DNA from: Xylocopa sonorina
Taxonomy: Eukaryota > Arthropoda > Insecta > Hymenoptera > Apidae
Assembly (NCBI RefSeq): GCF_050948175.1
Contig: NC_135202.1
Coordinates: 10,788,001 to 10,852,000, forward strand
Direction: 5' to 3'
Length of the DNA stretch: 64,000 nucleotides
In this document: one piece after another, positions 10,943 through 21,950 of the stretch
Layout of the letters: the number at the start of each line of letters is the position of its first letter
Numbering within the stretch: the stretch's first letter is position 1
Translations under genes and position numbers: made by a program
The notes under the pieces: model-generated
Seen by the model: only the letters and a program-made list of their open reading frames with translations
Databases searched by the model: none
What the model was told of the DNA's origin: nothing

Positions 10943-11434
10943 CTTAAGATAGGATGCTTTCTTTCAAGTAAATGCAATCCACCGCTGAGACGAAACATGT
11001 AAACTAACCCACTTTGAGGTTAGATACGGTAATTCACTATACACTCGGTTTATTACGAAACGATATCGCAACGCATTCTTGCGTAAAACTACCCGAACAC
11101 CGCGAGTCGAAATATTTCAACCACATCTTACATCTAATTATATTTTTCAAATGTTTCTGGCGTGTAAATAAAGCATGGCACGCAAGAAACGCCGCACCGC
11201 CATCCGTCGGGCGCACTGCGAACTGACGTCCGTGATAGGCTACCGCGTCGATCTACTGCGCATCTTCGATTATTAATCGAACTCGAATTTTGAACATTTG
11301 AAATTCCACCAATGAATGTACGAACGAAGATATGATATTTTCTATTCTACAATGCTTTATTACGGTGACGTAGCTTTCTAAGTTGTTATGTCATCTGTTA
11401 CGTAATTGTTTCAGTATAGGTACACATAGAAGCT
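10943..11434. other. DHODH 5' flank and 3' flank of odorant receptor 3
   Basis: No gene is seen. The DHODH promoter should lie in the right-hand neighbourhood of 10943. The left part of the 3' flank of receptor 3 (about 11340-11434) resembles the 3' flank of receptor 2 (about 7369-7442), including CTTCAAGTA and CATTACTCGAAGAAC. Confidence 0.5.
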
Positions 11435-12861
11435 TCAAGTATTTACCATTACTCGAAGAACGGACAGATACGACATCGAAGTTTTCAGAATACTCATGTA
11501 AGTCTCCATGTTAACGATGAAGAATTTCCCAGCAGTCAACTGAACCGGATCTTGAGCCCTCATAATAACGTAGATGATGTCCTTGGGCACGTTTTTCGGT
11601 AAATCGTACCAGCCGCAGGAATAGGCCGAGTTGGCGACATTTCTCATTCGACGCGTCAAGTAATCGCCAACGTAACTGTACGCGAACAATTGTACCAGTA
11701 ATGTGCTGGCTACTACGAACGTCTTTATCACCAGTACGACGTTGCCGACGCTCAATGCAAGAATAAATTGAAATCCTGAAAATGAACGCCGATGATTCAT
11801 CGATTGAGAGACGATCGAGAGAGTCGCAAAGAAATCGCGCTCTTACTATCCATCTAAACGCGCGAAGGAAGAACGCGCAGATATTCACCGCTTGTGCAGA
11901 TAAGTATACAACTCGAGAACAGTTGCACGATTAAAACAGTACTGACAGTCCCGTTCAACATCTCGGCTAGGTTCAACAAATAAATGTGCCTCTTAATCAA
12001 CACGACAAACCGATCGATCGCTCTCCCGTTTTCGTTGTCCAGTTTACTGAACTCCAGCCTCAGAACTTCCACCTGGCCGCACAGATGGAAAGCGATACCG
12101 AAGAACAACGAGTCGCTACCTAATCGAATTCCCAGCGGAATACATTATACGACTATTAATGTTCGACAGGATAAAAGCATTACCTAGATTTCCGGTGCTG
12201 GTCAGTAACAGCATCATGTACTCGACGACGAAGACGAGAACGAACAAATTGTCCGGCACGTTAACGATTGCCAAGGTATTCTCAGAGGGTATAGGATAGT
12301 CTGGCGTATCCTTTCTCGTTACGTTAACAGGACTCTCTTCTTCCTCGGCGAACACAGTCGCAGCCATGAAAAGCGTTGAACTACCATAGGAGAAGCATAT
12401 CACTCCGACGCACGCCATTCTGCCCATACGCGCGTGTCGTCGCAGGATCACGCGTTTCTCCTTATCCCTCAACTCCTCGTAATCCGTGACAGCTGACGTG
12501 AAATTGGCAACGAGACCAGCGGGCCAGACACGGAAATAGATCACCTTCGCCACAGCTAAAATGCCGCAAGTGATCACCACCAGAGCGTCCAGATTCTTCT
12601 CTGCGTCGTTGATGTCCAGATACAATTCCGTTTGCACGATCGCCATCATTAACAGCTACGAACGAACGACACTTTAAGACGCGGCTGTTCCAGCTCGAAA
12701 CAGCGCGATGAAAGTTTCATTACCAAGACCAAGACAGCGAAAATGGCGCGTACACCCGAGAACGCGTCGTAATCCTGCAGGGGCCACGTACCCACGGGCC
12801 ACGATAGGATCTTCAATGGAGCCATCGCGTACGCGAAGTCTTTCTCGAACGATGCCTTCAT
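11435..12861 (-). CDS. Odorant receptor 3 of the array (7tm_6), complete, 393 aa
   Basis: Exons read leftward: 12861-12724, 12655-12184, 12119-11889 and 11775-11435. Lengths are again 138, 472, 231 and 341 nt with phases 0, 1, 1. The N-terminus has LKILSWPVGTWPLQDYDAF and the C-terminus SMSYLSVLRVMVNT. It is the most diverged of the three similar receptors. Its coding sequence is also visibly more GC-rich than that of receptors 1 and 2, which fits its place nearer the GC-rich side. It lies upstream (rightward) of DHODH, so the duplication that separated it from receptors 1 and 2 either spanned DHODH or preceded its present placement. Confidence 0.92.
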
Positions 12862-13451
12862 CCTCGCAGGATGTTCGAGGGGATCGAGCAACTATCATCC
12901 CTCGCAATCGAGAATACCATACACCGTTTACCATCGCCGTAACAGCGCGTTGTATTGTTCGATTCATCTATTATTCAACTGTAATCGCTCAAAACTACCT
13001 GCTGCCTAGTGCATTACCGTTTCCACGGCAAATGCGCGATACCAATAGAATTGCTGCTCGTGGCAATTATTTCCTGCTGCGCTCTGTCGCTACGTTCCTT
13101 CGCCTACGATCTAATCAAGTATTTCTTTAAGAAAAAAACCCGAGGAATTGCATTTCCAAAGAATACCCAACTATCGCGTTGGTGGTTAAACTAAGGTACG
13201 CTGACGAGTGCAGAGAACTCTTTCTCCAACTGTCTAAATTGCGTTCGATCGCTGTCGAGTGTAGACAAGGGTGCAACTTTGAATGCTTGAAATTGTGCTG
13301 GTCACCAGCGATGCATACTTTTGCTCGCAGATTACAGAGTGGCGTCGCGGGCAGATCGCGGAAGTTCTCATCGAGCAGTATTAATGCAGTCTTTATTGTG
13401 ACGTCGGGGGATACACATTGGACGAATACGCGGTCGTGATCAGAAAGATTC
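12862..13451. repeat. Partly duplicated 5' flank of odorant receptor 3
   Basis: Shares TTATTCAACTGTAATCGCTC at about 12970 and GAGAACTCTTTCTCC at about 13212 with the flanks of receptors 1 and 2. No gene is seen. The right part also serves as the 3' flank of receptor 4. Confidence 0.55.
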
Positions 13452-15805
13452 TCACGTGTCCATCATCACTCTCAAGACGGACAGGTAAGAGGCGGATGCT
13501 TTGAGTATCTCTTTGAACGTGAGTATGTTCATCGAGAGGAACTTGCCAGCGGTCAGCTGGTAGGGTGTGTTCCCGCGATTGATGATCAGCACCAGGTCCT
13601 TCGCGGCGTGTCTTCGCGCAGAGTACCAGGGCGAGTCGTAGGCGGCCTGGGCGATCTCCTCTGATCGCGACTCGAGCGTGTCTCCGGCGTAGGCGTACAG
13701 GTACAGTTGTATGAGCAGCGTAACCATCAGTACGACGCTTTTCAACGCGCCAACGTTGTCCTTCGCGTTCAGACAGACCAGGAACACGAAACCTGCTCGA
13801 GGAGAGGCAATACGAACATAGATCCCCGGTATCGGGACTACGAGCCACTTGCTAAAGAGTTGCGCGATGGTACAATGACCCCGACACATGTGCCATCCTT
13901 TCGCAAGGATCGACGCTAACGTATACATGTTATTTCAAGATATTGGTGTAATGGAATCGATGCCATTTCATTTGTGCAATCAATAATTTGAAGGCGACTT
14001 GAGTAATTTTCGTTTAGCGATCGAAAGATCTTGAAGTATGCGTAGGTGTATCGCTAACGCGAGCAAATTTTTGTAAACGTACACACGTCGCTTTGTGAAC
14101 ACGTGTCAGGTACGTATATTATAAATATTGTATCGACTACGTTAAGAAAGATGTTGCGTAAAAAGGAATACGTAAGCTTACGTGACCACCGGTTGAAAGA
14201 TAATACGTTTGCGTGACCGATATGAAAATACGTCGGGAATGCACGTTATCCTTATCAATCAATGCTTTTAAAGTTTGTAACCTCGGACAGAAAGCAACGA
14301 CGGTCGAACCGCGAGTATCGCAGAAAAAATAATTTGCGCTCGGTTGCAATTACTCGTAATCGGTCTAACGTCGAGGAATCGTACAAAATGGCGTAACATT
14401 GACGTTCGACGATACGAAACGCCCGTAGTCTAACGTTAAATTGCGACGAAAGCTACGTTACCTTCAACGCAGATCAGCAACGCGCTCATCAACAGCTGCA
14501 CGAGGATGACCATGTTGAAGCTCTGCTCGAGGTCGCCAATGAGAGCCGCGAGTCTGCAATGCCGCTTCACGAGCAGCTTGATCTTCCTCCTGCTTGCGAT
14601 CTCCTTGTCGAACTCGATCTCGGCTAGGTTCATCTTCAGAACCTCGAACTGGCCGCATAGGTGCATCGTCAAGCTGAAGAATAGTCCGTCGTTGGCGCAG
14701 TGCGCGACAGCGTTCACGAATATGTGCATCCCCTGCAACACGAGCACGCAGATATGATGGAACAGGGGTAGCGATCCGAACACGCAGTACGTCGCCAGGA
14801 AGTAATTCAATTTGAACGTGTTGTTGGTGTTCGTCGAGGGATTCGTGGAGTTCCGAAGCATCTGAAACATCGAACATTTTCTTTTTAGATACCACGACTA
14901 AGAGTCGAAAGGAAGAATGGTAGTAATGGTACTCCCTTGGACCTGGAATGGTAAAATGACGTCCAAAGGCAGAGCTTTGACGACGAAGGACAAGCCAGAT
15001 GCGTAGCCCAGATACAGTATCAGCAACGAAACGATGCGTCCTCTTTTAAAGTACTCTATCATGATTAACTCCTGGCGGGAATCGTTGACAGTCGACCAGT
15101 CCTTCAGTATCGAGTTAACAAGGGCGTAAGTGTGCTTCGAATTCACACGAAGAATGAACAGCTTCGACAGGCTGACGATGGAGGAGAGATCCATGATGAA
15201 CGCGTCCATCGTGTCGTTGATGTCGATGCAGTGACGATAAACCTCCAGCGACAGGCTGCAGATAGTACTGATCTAATTACGGAAAGGAATCCTGGGAAGA
15301 TCTTGTCGATCGTTGGACATGACGAACGGTTGACACGCTTCCAGACTTACTTGCGTTATCATAGCGAAGATCCATCGTCCCATGGACGCGAGGCTGTTGG
15401 TGCTGGTGGGCCAAATACCTGTTAGAAATTTTCTCTAAGTTTTCCGAGTATACGATTCGCTTCGAGGTTCTGGGGTAAATTCCAAAGGGTTCGTCATGGT
15501 CCTTTTATCAGAAAAGGTTCCTCCTCGTAGCACAATGACGTCGAGTCATCGAGTACGGAGTAGTAAATATAATACACTCTGAGCCTCTTGATAAAAAGAC
15601 TGATGACCAGGGATATAATCACCCTGTGACACGTGTACCATTCTTCCTCAAGAATCGACGCTAACATACCGATCACTCGTAGCACCGTCTCTTGGACCAT
15701 GAAACTGCGAACGAGCTCCACGCTCGAACCCTTTCCCTCGACCATTTCCACGGACGAAGGGTTCGCGTATCCAACGCGTCTCCGCCGGCTAGACGCGAAG
15801 TACAA
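13452..15805 (-). CDS. Odorant receptor 4 of the array (7tm_6), 5 exons, 424 aa
   Basis: A more distant receptor. Exons read leftward: 15805-15670, 15418-15351, 15272-14943, 14861-14462 and 13792-13452 (136, 68, 330, 400 and 341 nt). The joins give VLRVIGIWPTSTNSLASMG, then AMITQISTICSLSLEVYRH, then VEGFVFLVCLNAK. The terminal exon is 341 nt, the same length as in the three other receptors, and ends SASYLSVLRVMMDT. MHLCGQFEVLKMNL matches the conserved mid-protein segment. The donor of the third exon (CAG|GTCCAA at 14943) is weak but is the only one that keeps phase. The start could be the ATG at 15805 or the in-frame one 20 codons later (MVEGKGSSVEL). The last intron (about 670 bp) is long compared with the other receptors. 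Confidence 0.85.
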
Positions 15806-16870
15806 TACGATTTATCGGGACGCGGCTACCGGGAACGCTGACGCCCACTTACGTGCATAGGCGCGTCGCGTGTCTTTGATCATTTATTTACGCGCGTAAT
15901 GGCTCCGGGGGTCCCGGTAGCCCCAGTTATTCCCGTGTGAATAAATGTACGAAGTTGTCGGTAAGAACTGCGAAATGAAAGGAACAGTGGGACTTTCCCG
16001 GGAGGAGGACGCCCGCGAAAGTTCAGCTGGGAGCGGCGTGAAATATTCAAGGGGCGAAATCACAGGCGTGCGCTCCCGGTTGCGGTCGAAGCGGGAAAAA
16101 GCGAGTCGCGTCGAAATTCCACCGTTCCGCGGCCAGGTATCAAGGTTCATCCAGCGAAACGTCGACGAAAATAAGAAGCTCGATCCCTGGTAACGGTGTT
16201 TCACCAGTCGCGCGAGCATCGTCGCGCGCGTGCAGCCTGAACGCGGTACTTTTTCGTCTTTCCTCCTTTTTTTTCTGACACGATCGAGAGAAAAGCTGGA
16301 CTCTCGGAACACCTGCTCGCGCCAGGGAACAAGAGAAGGATAGGAAGAGACAGAGAGAAAGAGAGAGAGAGAGAGAGAGGAGCAGGGGTTACTACGAAAC
16401 GCGGTCGGATGCCAGGGAACAGTGATCATCGGCTCGATTCCTGGCGGCTGGCCACGGTTTCGAACCGGTTCGAGGCGATCTTCCGTTTCGCCTTCGGGTA
16501 GATGCCGAGGCAGATGAGCCGCGTCCTTGGCGCTTCGAATTAAACGGGATTGCCGTGGCTCCGCGTTGACGCACGTCCCCTAATTCCTGCCGAGGTCGAT
16601 GACTGCCGACTTCGCTAAGTCGAGAGCCACCGAAAGTGCCGATCGTACGGAGCCAGTTACGTTTATCATCGACCAGTGGCTTTTTTCCACTCATCCTTTC
16701 CTTTTAATCAGTTCAGATTTTCATCCATACCTGAGGTTTTTCGTACTGTCTGTCGTTTTCATTTTTCATACTGTACAGCGCGCGCTAACGATACATCGCT
16801 ACCAACCAGACGGAAACTCGTGGATCGTATTCTAAGCGAGAATAAGGAGCCGTTGTACGATTTCTGAAAA
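15806..16870. other. Intergenic sequence, GC-rich
   Basis: No convincing gene. A short GA tract lies at about 16350-16380. Open frames here lack splice context or family motifs. Confidence 0.5.
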
Positions 16871-16978
16871 ATGATGCATCTGGGTTCCCAGGAGGTGTCG
16901 AAGAGGTTGGAAGAAGTGCACAGTGGTTATCGGGACCGATGCTCGTGGATGGGTATACCTGTGTTCGCTCAGGTACTG
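16871..16978 (+). CDS. Weak candidate first coding exon, unknown gene
   Basis: An open stretch of 36 codons starts ATG ATG and contains QEVSKRLEEVHSGYRDRCSW. It ends exactly at a strong donor, CTG|GTAAGT, in phase 0. An in-frame stop (TGA) just upstream fits a translation start. I cannot find the following exon or name a family. It could be a chance frame or belong to a gene whose other exons lie in introns I could not resolve. Confidence 0.22.
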
Positions 16979-19436
16979 GTAAGTACCGTTCGTCGCGCTA
17001 CCTTCGACGGCAGTCACGGCTCAACCTTCGTCGCGTTAGGTGCGCACGGCTCTCCTCGATCAACGGGACTCTCCTCGACTGTTCGAAAGTTCTTTCATCG
17101 CCGGTGACCACCATTACACGTTGCTCTCTTTTGTGTTGCTGGACAATAGGTAAATTCTGATCTGCATGTACACGAACCATTGTTTTCTCACATTTTCTTC
17201 TTTTCTTCCTCGCGAAACGCCTTTCCTGCTTTTCTCTCCTTTGGCTCGTTCCTCGCTCGACGCTGACTGGTTTTTCGTCGGTGGAACGCGTCCACCGAGG
17301 TATTTCGAATTGTTTGCGAGTTTCTTCTTGAACGGTTCGGTGGAGGCGTTAACGAGATGTTTAATTTCGTTTCGACGTGTGTTTGGTTTACGATGCGTAT
17401 CGAGTAGCGGTGTGCCAAGCTTGAATGATCGTACCCACGGGAAACGCAATCGAACACGCTCTAGTTGACTGCAACTACCGTTCCTGGATCTTACGTGAAT
17501 TTCCATAACTTCTCGGGGGAAAGAAACGCGTGTCTCTTAGACCGGCGTTCCCGAAATTGTGTTCCGTGAACGTCGCGCCAAGTGTTCCGCGAAAAATTAT
17601 GGAACCGGGGTTAGAGAACAGCGAAATATTATGCGTTTAACACAAGTTAAATACCTTAACAATTGTACAACTTAAAATGTGCTTCGTGATAAAAAGTCCT
17701 AGACGATTATCAGTCGTTTTTATTTTCAACTTTAGTTAATAACTAGCAAGAGTCCAAGGCTCCTCGTTATCTGTACGGATAAATTATTCTCCGAACAGCC
17801 ATAAACGAAACTAGATAAAAAAAAAAGAAACATTTTCCGCGCGAATTTCAATGAATCCGATAACGATTGGTGTTGCGGTTGTTTGCGGAAAAAACGAACT
17901 GCTATTTGCAATACAATTACAACGCGCACGTCGAATAACAATGTAAACGATATTTCGCAAGCAAAAGTGTCTACTCGCATAAATATCGGTAAGCAAAGCA
18001 CTCCCGTCGAAGTTTTGCCAGTTTTCGAAAGCCCCTTTCAGTAGGTCGCACGCGCAGCCGCCGAGAGAACCGGGAAATCCTCGCGTCAGGCGAAATGGGA
18101 ACAAGGAAATCATCGCCGATTAAACGAATCGTACGCGGGATGGCAGATCGCGCTCAACAGGCGTAGAGTAGCCGCTTTGAGCGTGTCTAACGAGCTCCTT
18201 TAATTACGCAGTAAAACGGTGGTTGCTATATGTACGTGTAGACCAGTGAATTTCAGAATGACCCAATATAACTGGTGCCACCGTTTCGTCTTTGGGCCTG
18301 CGATCGTTTCGAGTAAGTTACTCGCGAATGTACGGTCACCTGGCGAGCGTCGTTGGACGAAATCGTTAATGACACACGAATTGTACCGTTACCCCAGCCT
18401 CTTTCCAGCTCGCGTTTACACGAGCAACGACAGGAACGCGTCCCGACGTGGTGGCTCACCAGGAAACGGTGTCGACGTTCGTCCGACCTTGGAAGAGAGT
18501 TCTGTTCGCTTTCCCTCTCGTCTATGCGAGAACGTGATGCATCTTGCGCTCTCCGTGTGATGCGCGCGAAATCGATGGGTAAACGTGATTCAGGCGTTCG
18601 TTATTTCGTTAATTGCGAGGCGCACGCGAACAGCCGACGGGTTTCCTCTCGAGGAAACTGGAGGCTCGGCTGTGAACGGTCGATTTCAATTTCGACCAGG
18701 GATCGAAGATCGGGTCGAAGATGCGAGATCCGGCAGGCAGCCGTTCGGCCTGTCAATTGGCGCGAGTTTGGCGCGTTGGTGGAACGATGACTAACAGTTT
18801 GTACCGTTACACCGAATCGTTCGTCCAACTGGAGAATGTCAATTTCATGCGGTTTACGGTACTCAAATTGCGCGTTAGAGTACGCCGCTCCGATTGTTCG
18901 CTCCTCCTTTTCATTCACGACGGCGTCTCCAGAGAGTCGAGCCTCGTGGGTGATCAGAGTCTTCGCGGGTGAACTCTCGTCTTCTGAGGAGTCTCTCGAT
19001 GAAAATGGGAGCGATTAGTTATGGAAAGAAATAATCTCCTGGGCTGTTGTGTCGGACACGTGACAAGAATATTTGACTAGACTTCGAATTACAAAGGTCC
19101 CGTGCCCCAAAAGGTTAGCTACCTTCGATCGTCACCGAAGATACCACGCGTCGCGCAACGGTATCCGACTGGCCATGAGCCGAAACGTTTCCGGTGTATC
19201 ACTCGCGGGGCTTTAAAATCCTGTTGACGACCTGGAAAGAGTGGCGTGCCTTCCTAAAATAACCCGACCACGATCGAGATCCGGTTGAAGGTGAACGACT
19301 CGGCTTACCTCGCCGCGCATCGCCATCAGGATCGTGATCCCGGGAAAGTTTGCGTCATACGCTGGACCGTTTCATCGTTAACGAGTTTGCGCCCTGTTAC
19401 AGAGACGGACGACGGAGGCAGGTGGAACGAGGGAAA
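16979..19436. other. Gene-poor stretch upstream of the secreted-protein gene
   Basis: Nothing recognisable. The last 100 bp are probably the 5' UTR of the gene at 19437. CCTGTTACAG|AGACGG at about 19394-19402 could be a 5' UTR splice acceptor. Confidence 0.45.
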
Positions 19437-21250
19437 ATGAACATGCGACTGGCGAGCACGTGCGCCCTGTTGTTCCTGTTGGTGCAATGCACGAGAACAG
19501 AGGAGGAGGACACCTCCGCTGTCTTCTTGGAGGCGGCCAAATCGTTCTTCTTGAACAAGGACAACGTTAACAGTCTTCAGGGTTTGGCCAGAGCGTTCTT
19601 ACAGCCGGACGGTAGACGAGAGGTAAGATCTCGTCGGTTTCCCTTACGTTAACCACGATAGATGACTCTGGCATGGGCCCCTTGAGGCCATCTTTCCGCC
19701 CTACAACTTTTAGGAACCAAAATCTATTTATTTTCCTCTATTAAATCGATAAATTACCTGCAATATAGGCCAGCAACTTGTTCGATGGGAAGTCCAACTT
19801 GGACGACGTCGGTCAGCTGGTATCAGGCCTAGGGAGTTTGTTCTCCGGAAACGAAAATGGCAACGGAGTCGACTTGTCGATGCTCGGCACGGTCCTGAGC
19901 AGCGTGGTAAATTCCAAGAGCAAAGACAGCAGAAGATCCGCCAGGAGCGTCGAAACGGACGAGCACGAGCAACCTGGAATCGATTTCAGCAATGTGTTAA
20001 ACATGGGTAGCATGCTGCTGGGTCAGAATGGGAACTTCGATCTATTAATGGGCGTGTTGCCGATGTTACTGTCAAATCTTGGTGGCGAGAGCAACGAGAT
20101 CGACGGTAAATCGCACAAGGCCCACGACCATTCTGGGCACTCGTGGTACATGCCGCCGGTTCTCGAAAATTTGCACCTGATGTGGGACCACTTCAGCAAT
20201 TCGGAGCTGGGTCAGACGTTGTGGCAGAACAGCGGATTATCACAGTTCGTGGGGCAAATTACGGACCCGGAAGGGCGCATCCAGTACGAGACACTGCTGG
20301 AGAGTTTCGAGAATCCGACCACGCGGCGCAAGTGGATCAGATCGCTGACGAATTACGTGGGCGAGTGGATCTCCCACGTTTCCGATCCGCAAATCCAACA
20401 GCGTTACCTGAACACGGCACAATTCGTGGGGAACAGTTTTCTAAAGTCGCAGGGCTTCCCAAAGTCGGCGATGTTCGATTCCATGAAGCCCGTGGAGAGT
20501 CTTTCGAGGTATTGGATTTTACTTTGCAGCAATATGGGAAACGCTGTCGAAGAATTTCGATCGCGAGTAGAATCGTTGAATATCTTTTTTCAATTCAGGT
20601 TAGTGAACGCAGTGGGAAAGAGGCATCTGGGAATAAAGATAGAGAGCTCGCAGTACATCAAGCCAGCTGTAGCGTACGTTAAAGAGCTGATCGCCCTCGC
20701 TTCCGAGAAAGGATTCATCATGTCCCGAGTGAACGCCAGAGAGATCAGCAACAGGCTCAGCGACATGATCAACTATGACATAATCAGTCCCATGCTAAAG
20801 GTGAGAAATATAGATGGAGCACTGTACCACAGCCACGGCTTCAGAATCGTTAATTCGAACGTTAATTTCCAGTCCTATCGAGCGTACAAGTGGGCGACGA
20901 AGAGGCCGGAATGCGCGAAACAGATTCTGTGTAGCATAAGCGAGAAGAACGAGGAACCCACGGAGCAGCCAACTCTGCGAAGCGTTTTGCTAAAAGTTAC
21001 CAGCTTCCCAGCTGCCTTGGCTGTCAGCAATAAATTGGGCACTAATTTCTGGTCGCTGTACGGGGCCCTGATGGGTCATGAAAGATGCATCGTAAGTGAA
21101 ACGTCTCGAACAGTGTTCATCCACTGGTATAATGCGTGTATACTAATTGAATTCCTTCTTAATTACCAGGAGAAATATCCAGCCGAGTGCGTCGACTTCC
21201 ACGAAGAGGAGATCCGAATCACCACGGAGAATATTCACAGTGAACTTTGA
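19437..21250 (+). CDS. Predicted secreted protein of unknown function, 475 aa
   Basis: I do not recognise this protein. Five exons are supported by phase-matched GT-AG junctions: 19437-19622, 19769-20508, 20599-20800, 20873-21091 and 21170-21250 (TGA). The ATG at 19437 was chosen because it gives a clear signal peptide (hydrophobic LASTCALLFLLVQC), so entry to the secretory pathway is likely. The N-terminal third is Gly/Leu/Met/Ser-rich, with repeated SxLGSLFSG and GSMLLG type segments. A basic stretch (SRRSARS) could be a processing site. The central part (about residues 140-330) is tryptophan-rich and well structured. The C-terminal part has paired cysteines (RPECAKQILCS, GHERCI, PAECVDF) that could form disulfides. 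The small introns retain open frame in places, so an unspliced reading gives a misleading 490-residue frame. It is convergent with ARL3. Confidence 0.8.
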
Positions 21251-21950
21251 TTCTTAAAACGAGTGTATCCTGTGAGAGAGACATTTCAAGATCTTTAGAG
21301 TCGACTCTACGAGGTCGTGGCACACGGCTGTTAATTATATCTATAGTCTATAAGGCATTCATTATGCGTCGGAGAAAAAGGAAAGGACGATTCACAGGAA
21401 GAGACAAAGAAGTAGGGGGACGCTGAGTTCGATACCCCTTTAGTTTTCTTACGTGTACATAAAGAATCCACCAGTGGATGAAGTTATCGTATAAGTAGGT
21501 TTTTAAGTTTACAGAATCCTTTATTCACCTTAAATCTTACGCGAGAAATATTTCCCGTTTGCTTTTGTGCATTAATTCTTTTAGTTTTACGGTGCAAAGT
21601 TTTCCTTGTTTCGATCGAGAGTGATCAAAAGCACCAGTTATACAATGTCCTTGTATCTCTTTTTCTTTGTTTCGTTTCCATATTTATTTTCATCTAAGGG
21701 GACCAATAAGAAAATTCTATCTCACGAGAAGAACACGCATGTGTGAGAAGGCACGTATCGCGGCAGCGACAAGCTTTTTTTCGAGCTTACGAAAGCTCCT
21801 TCCGTGAAGGAATCTGAACGACTAGATCCGTTCGATTGCGTTTGCGTTGTCTGTAGCAGCTCCTGTAAATATTAGGTAAAAGCCAAATAAAACGTATGTT
21901 GGATGTACAAAACACATCGTGAACCATTTTTGTTCTCTTGGTCGCCACCG
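21251..21950. other. Convergent 3' flanks of the secreted-protein gene and ARL3
   Basis: About 700 bp with no further gene. It probably holds both 3' UTRs. Confidence 0.5.

Noticed and set aside
19350..19436. Upstream ATG at 19350 for the secreted protein
   Set aside because: It would put 29 mostly polar residues before the signal peptide. The ATG at 19437 gives a normal secretion signal.
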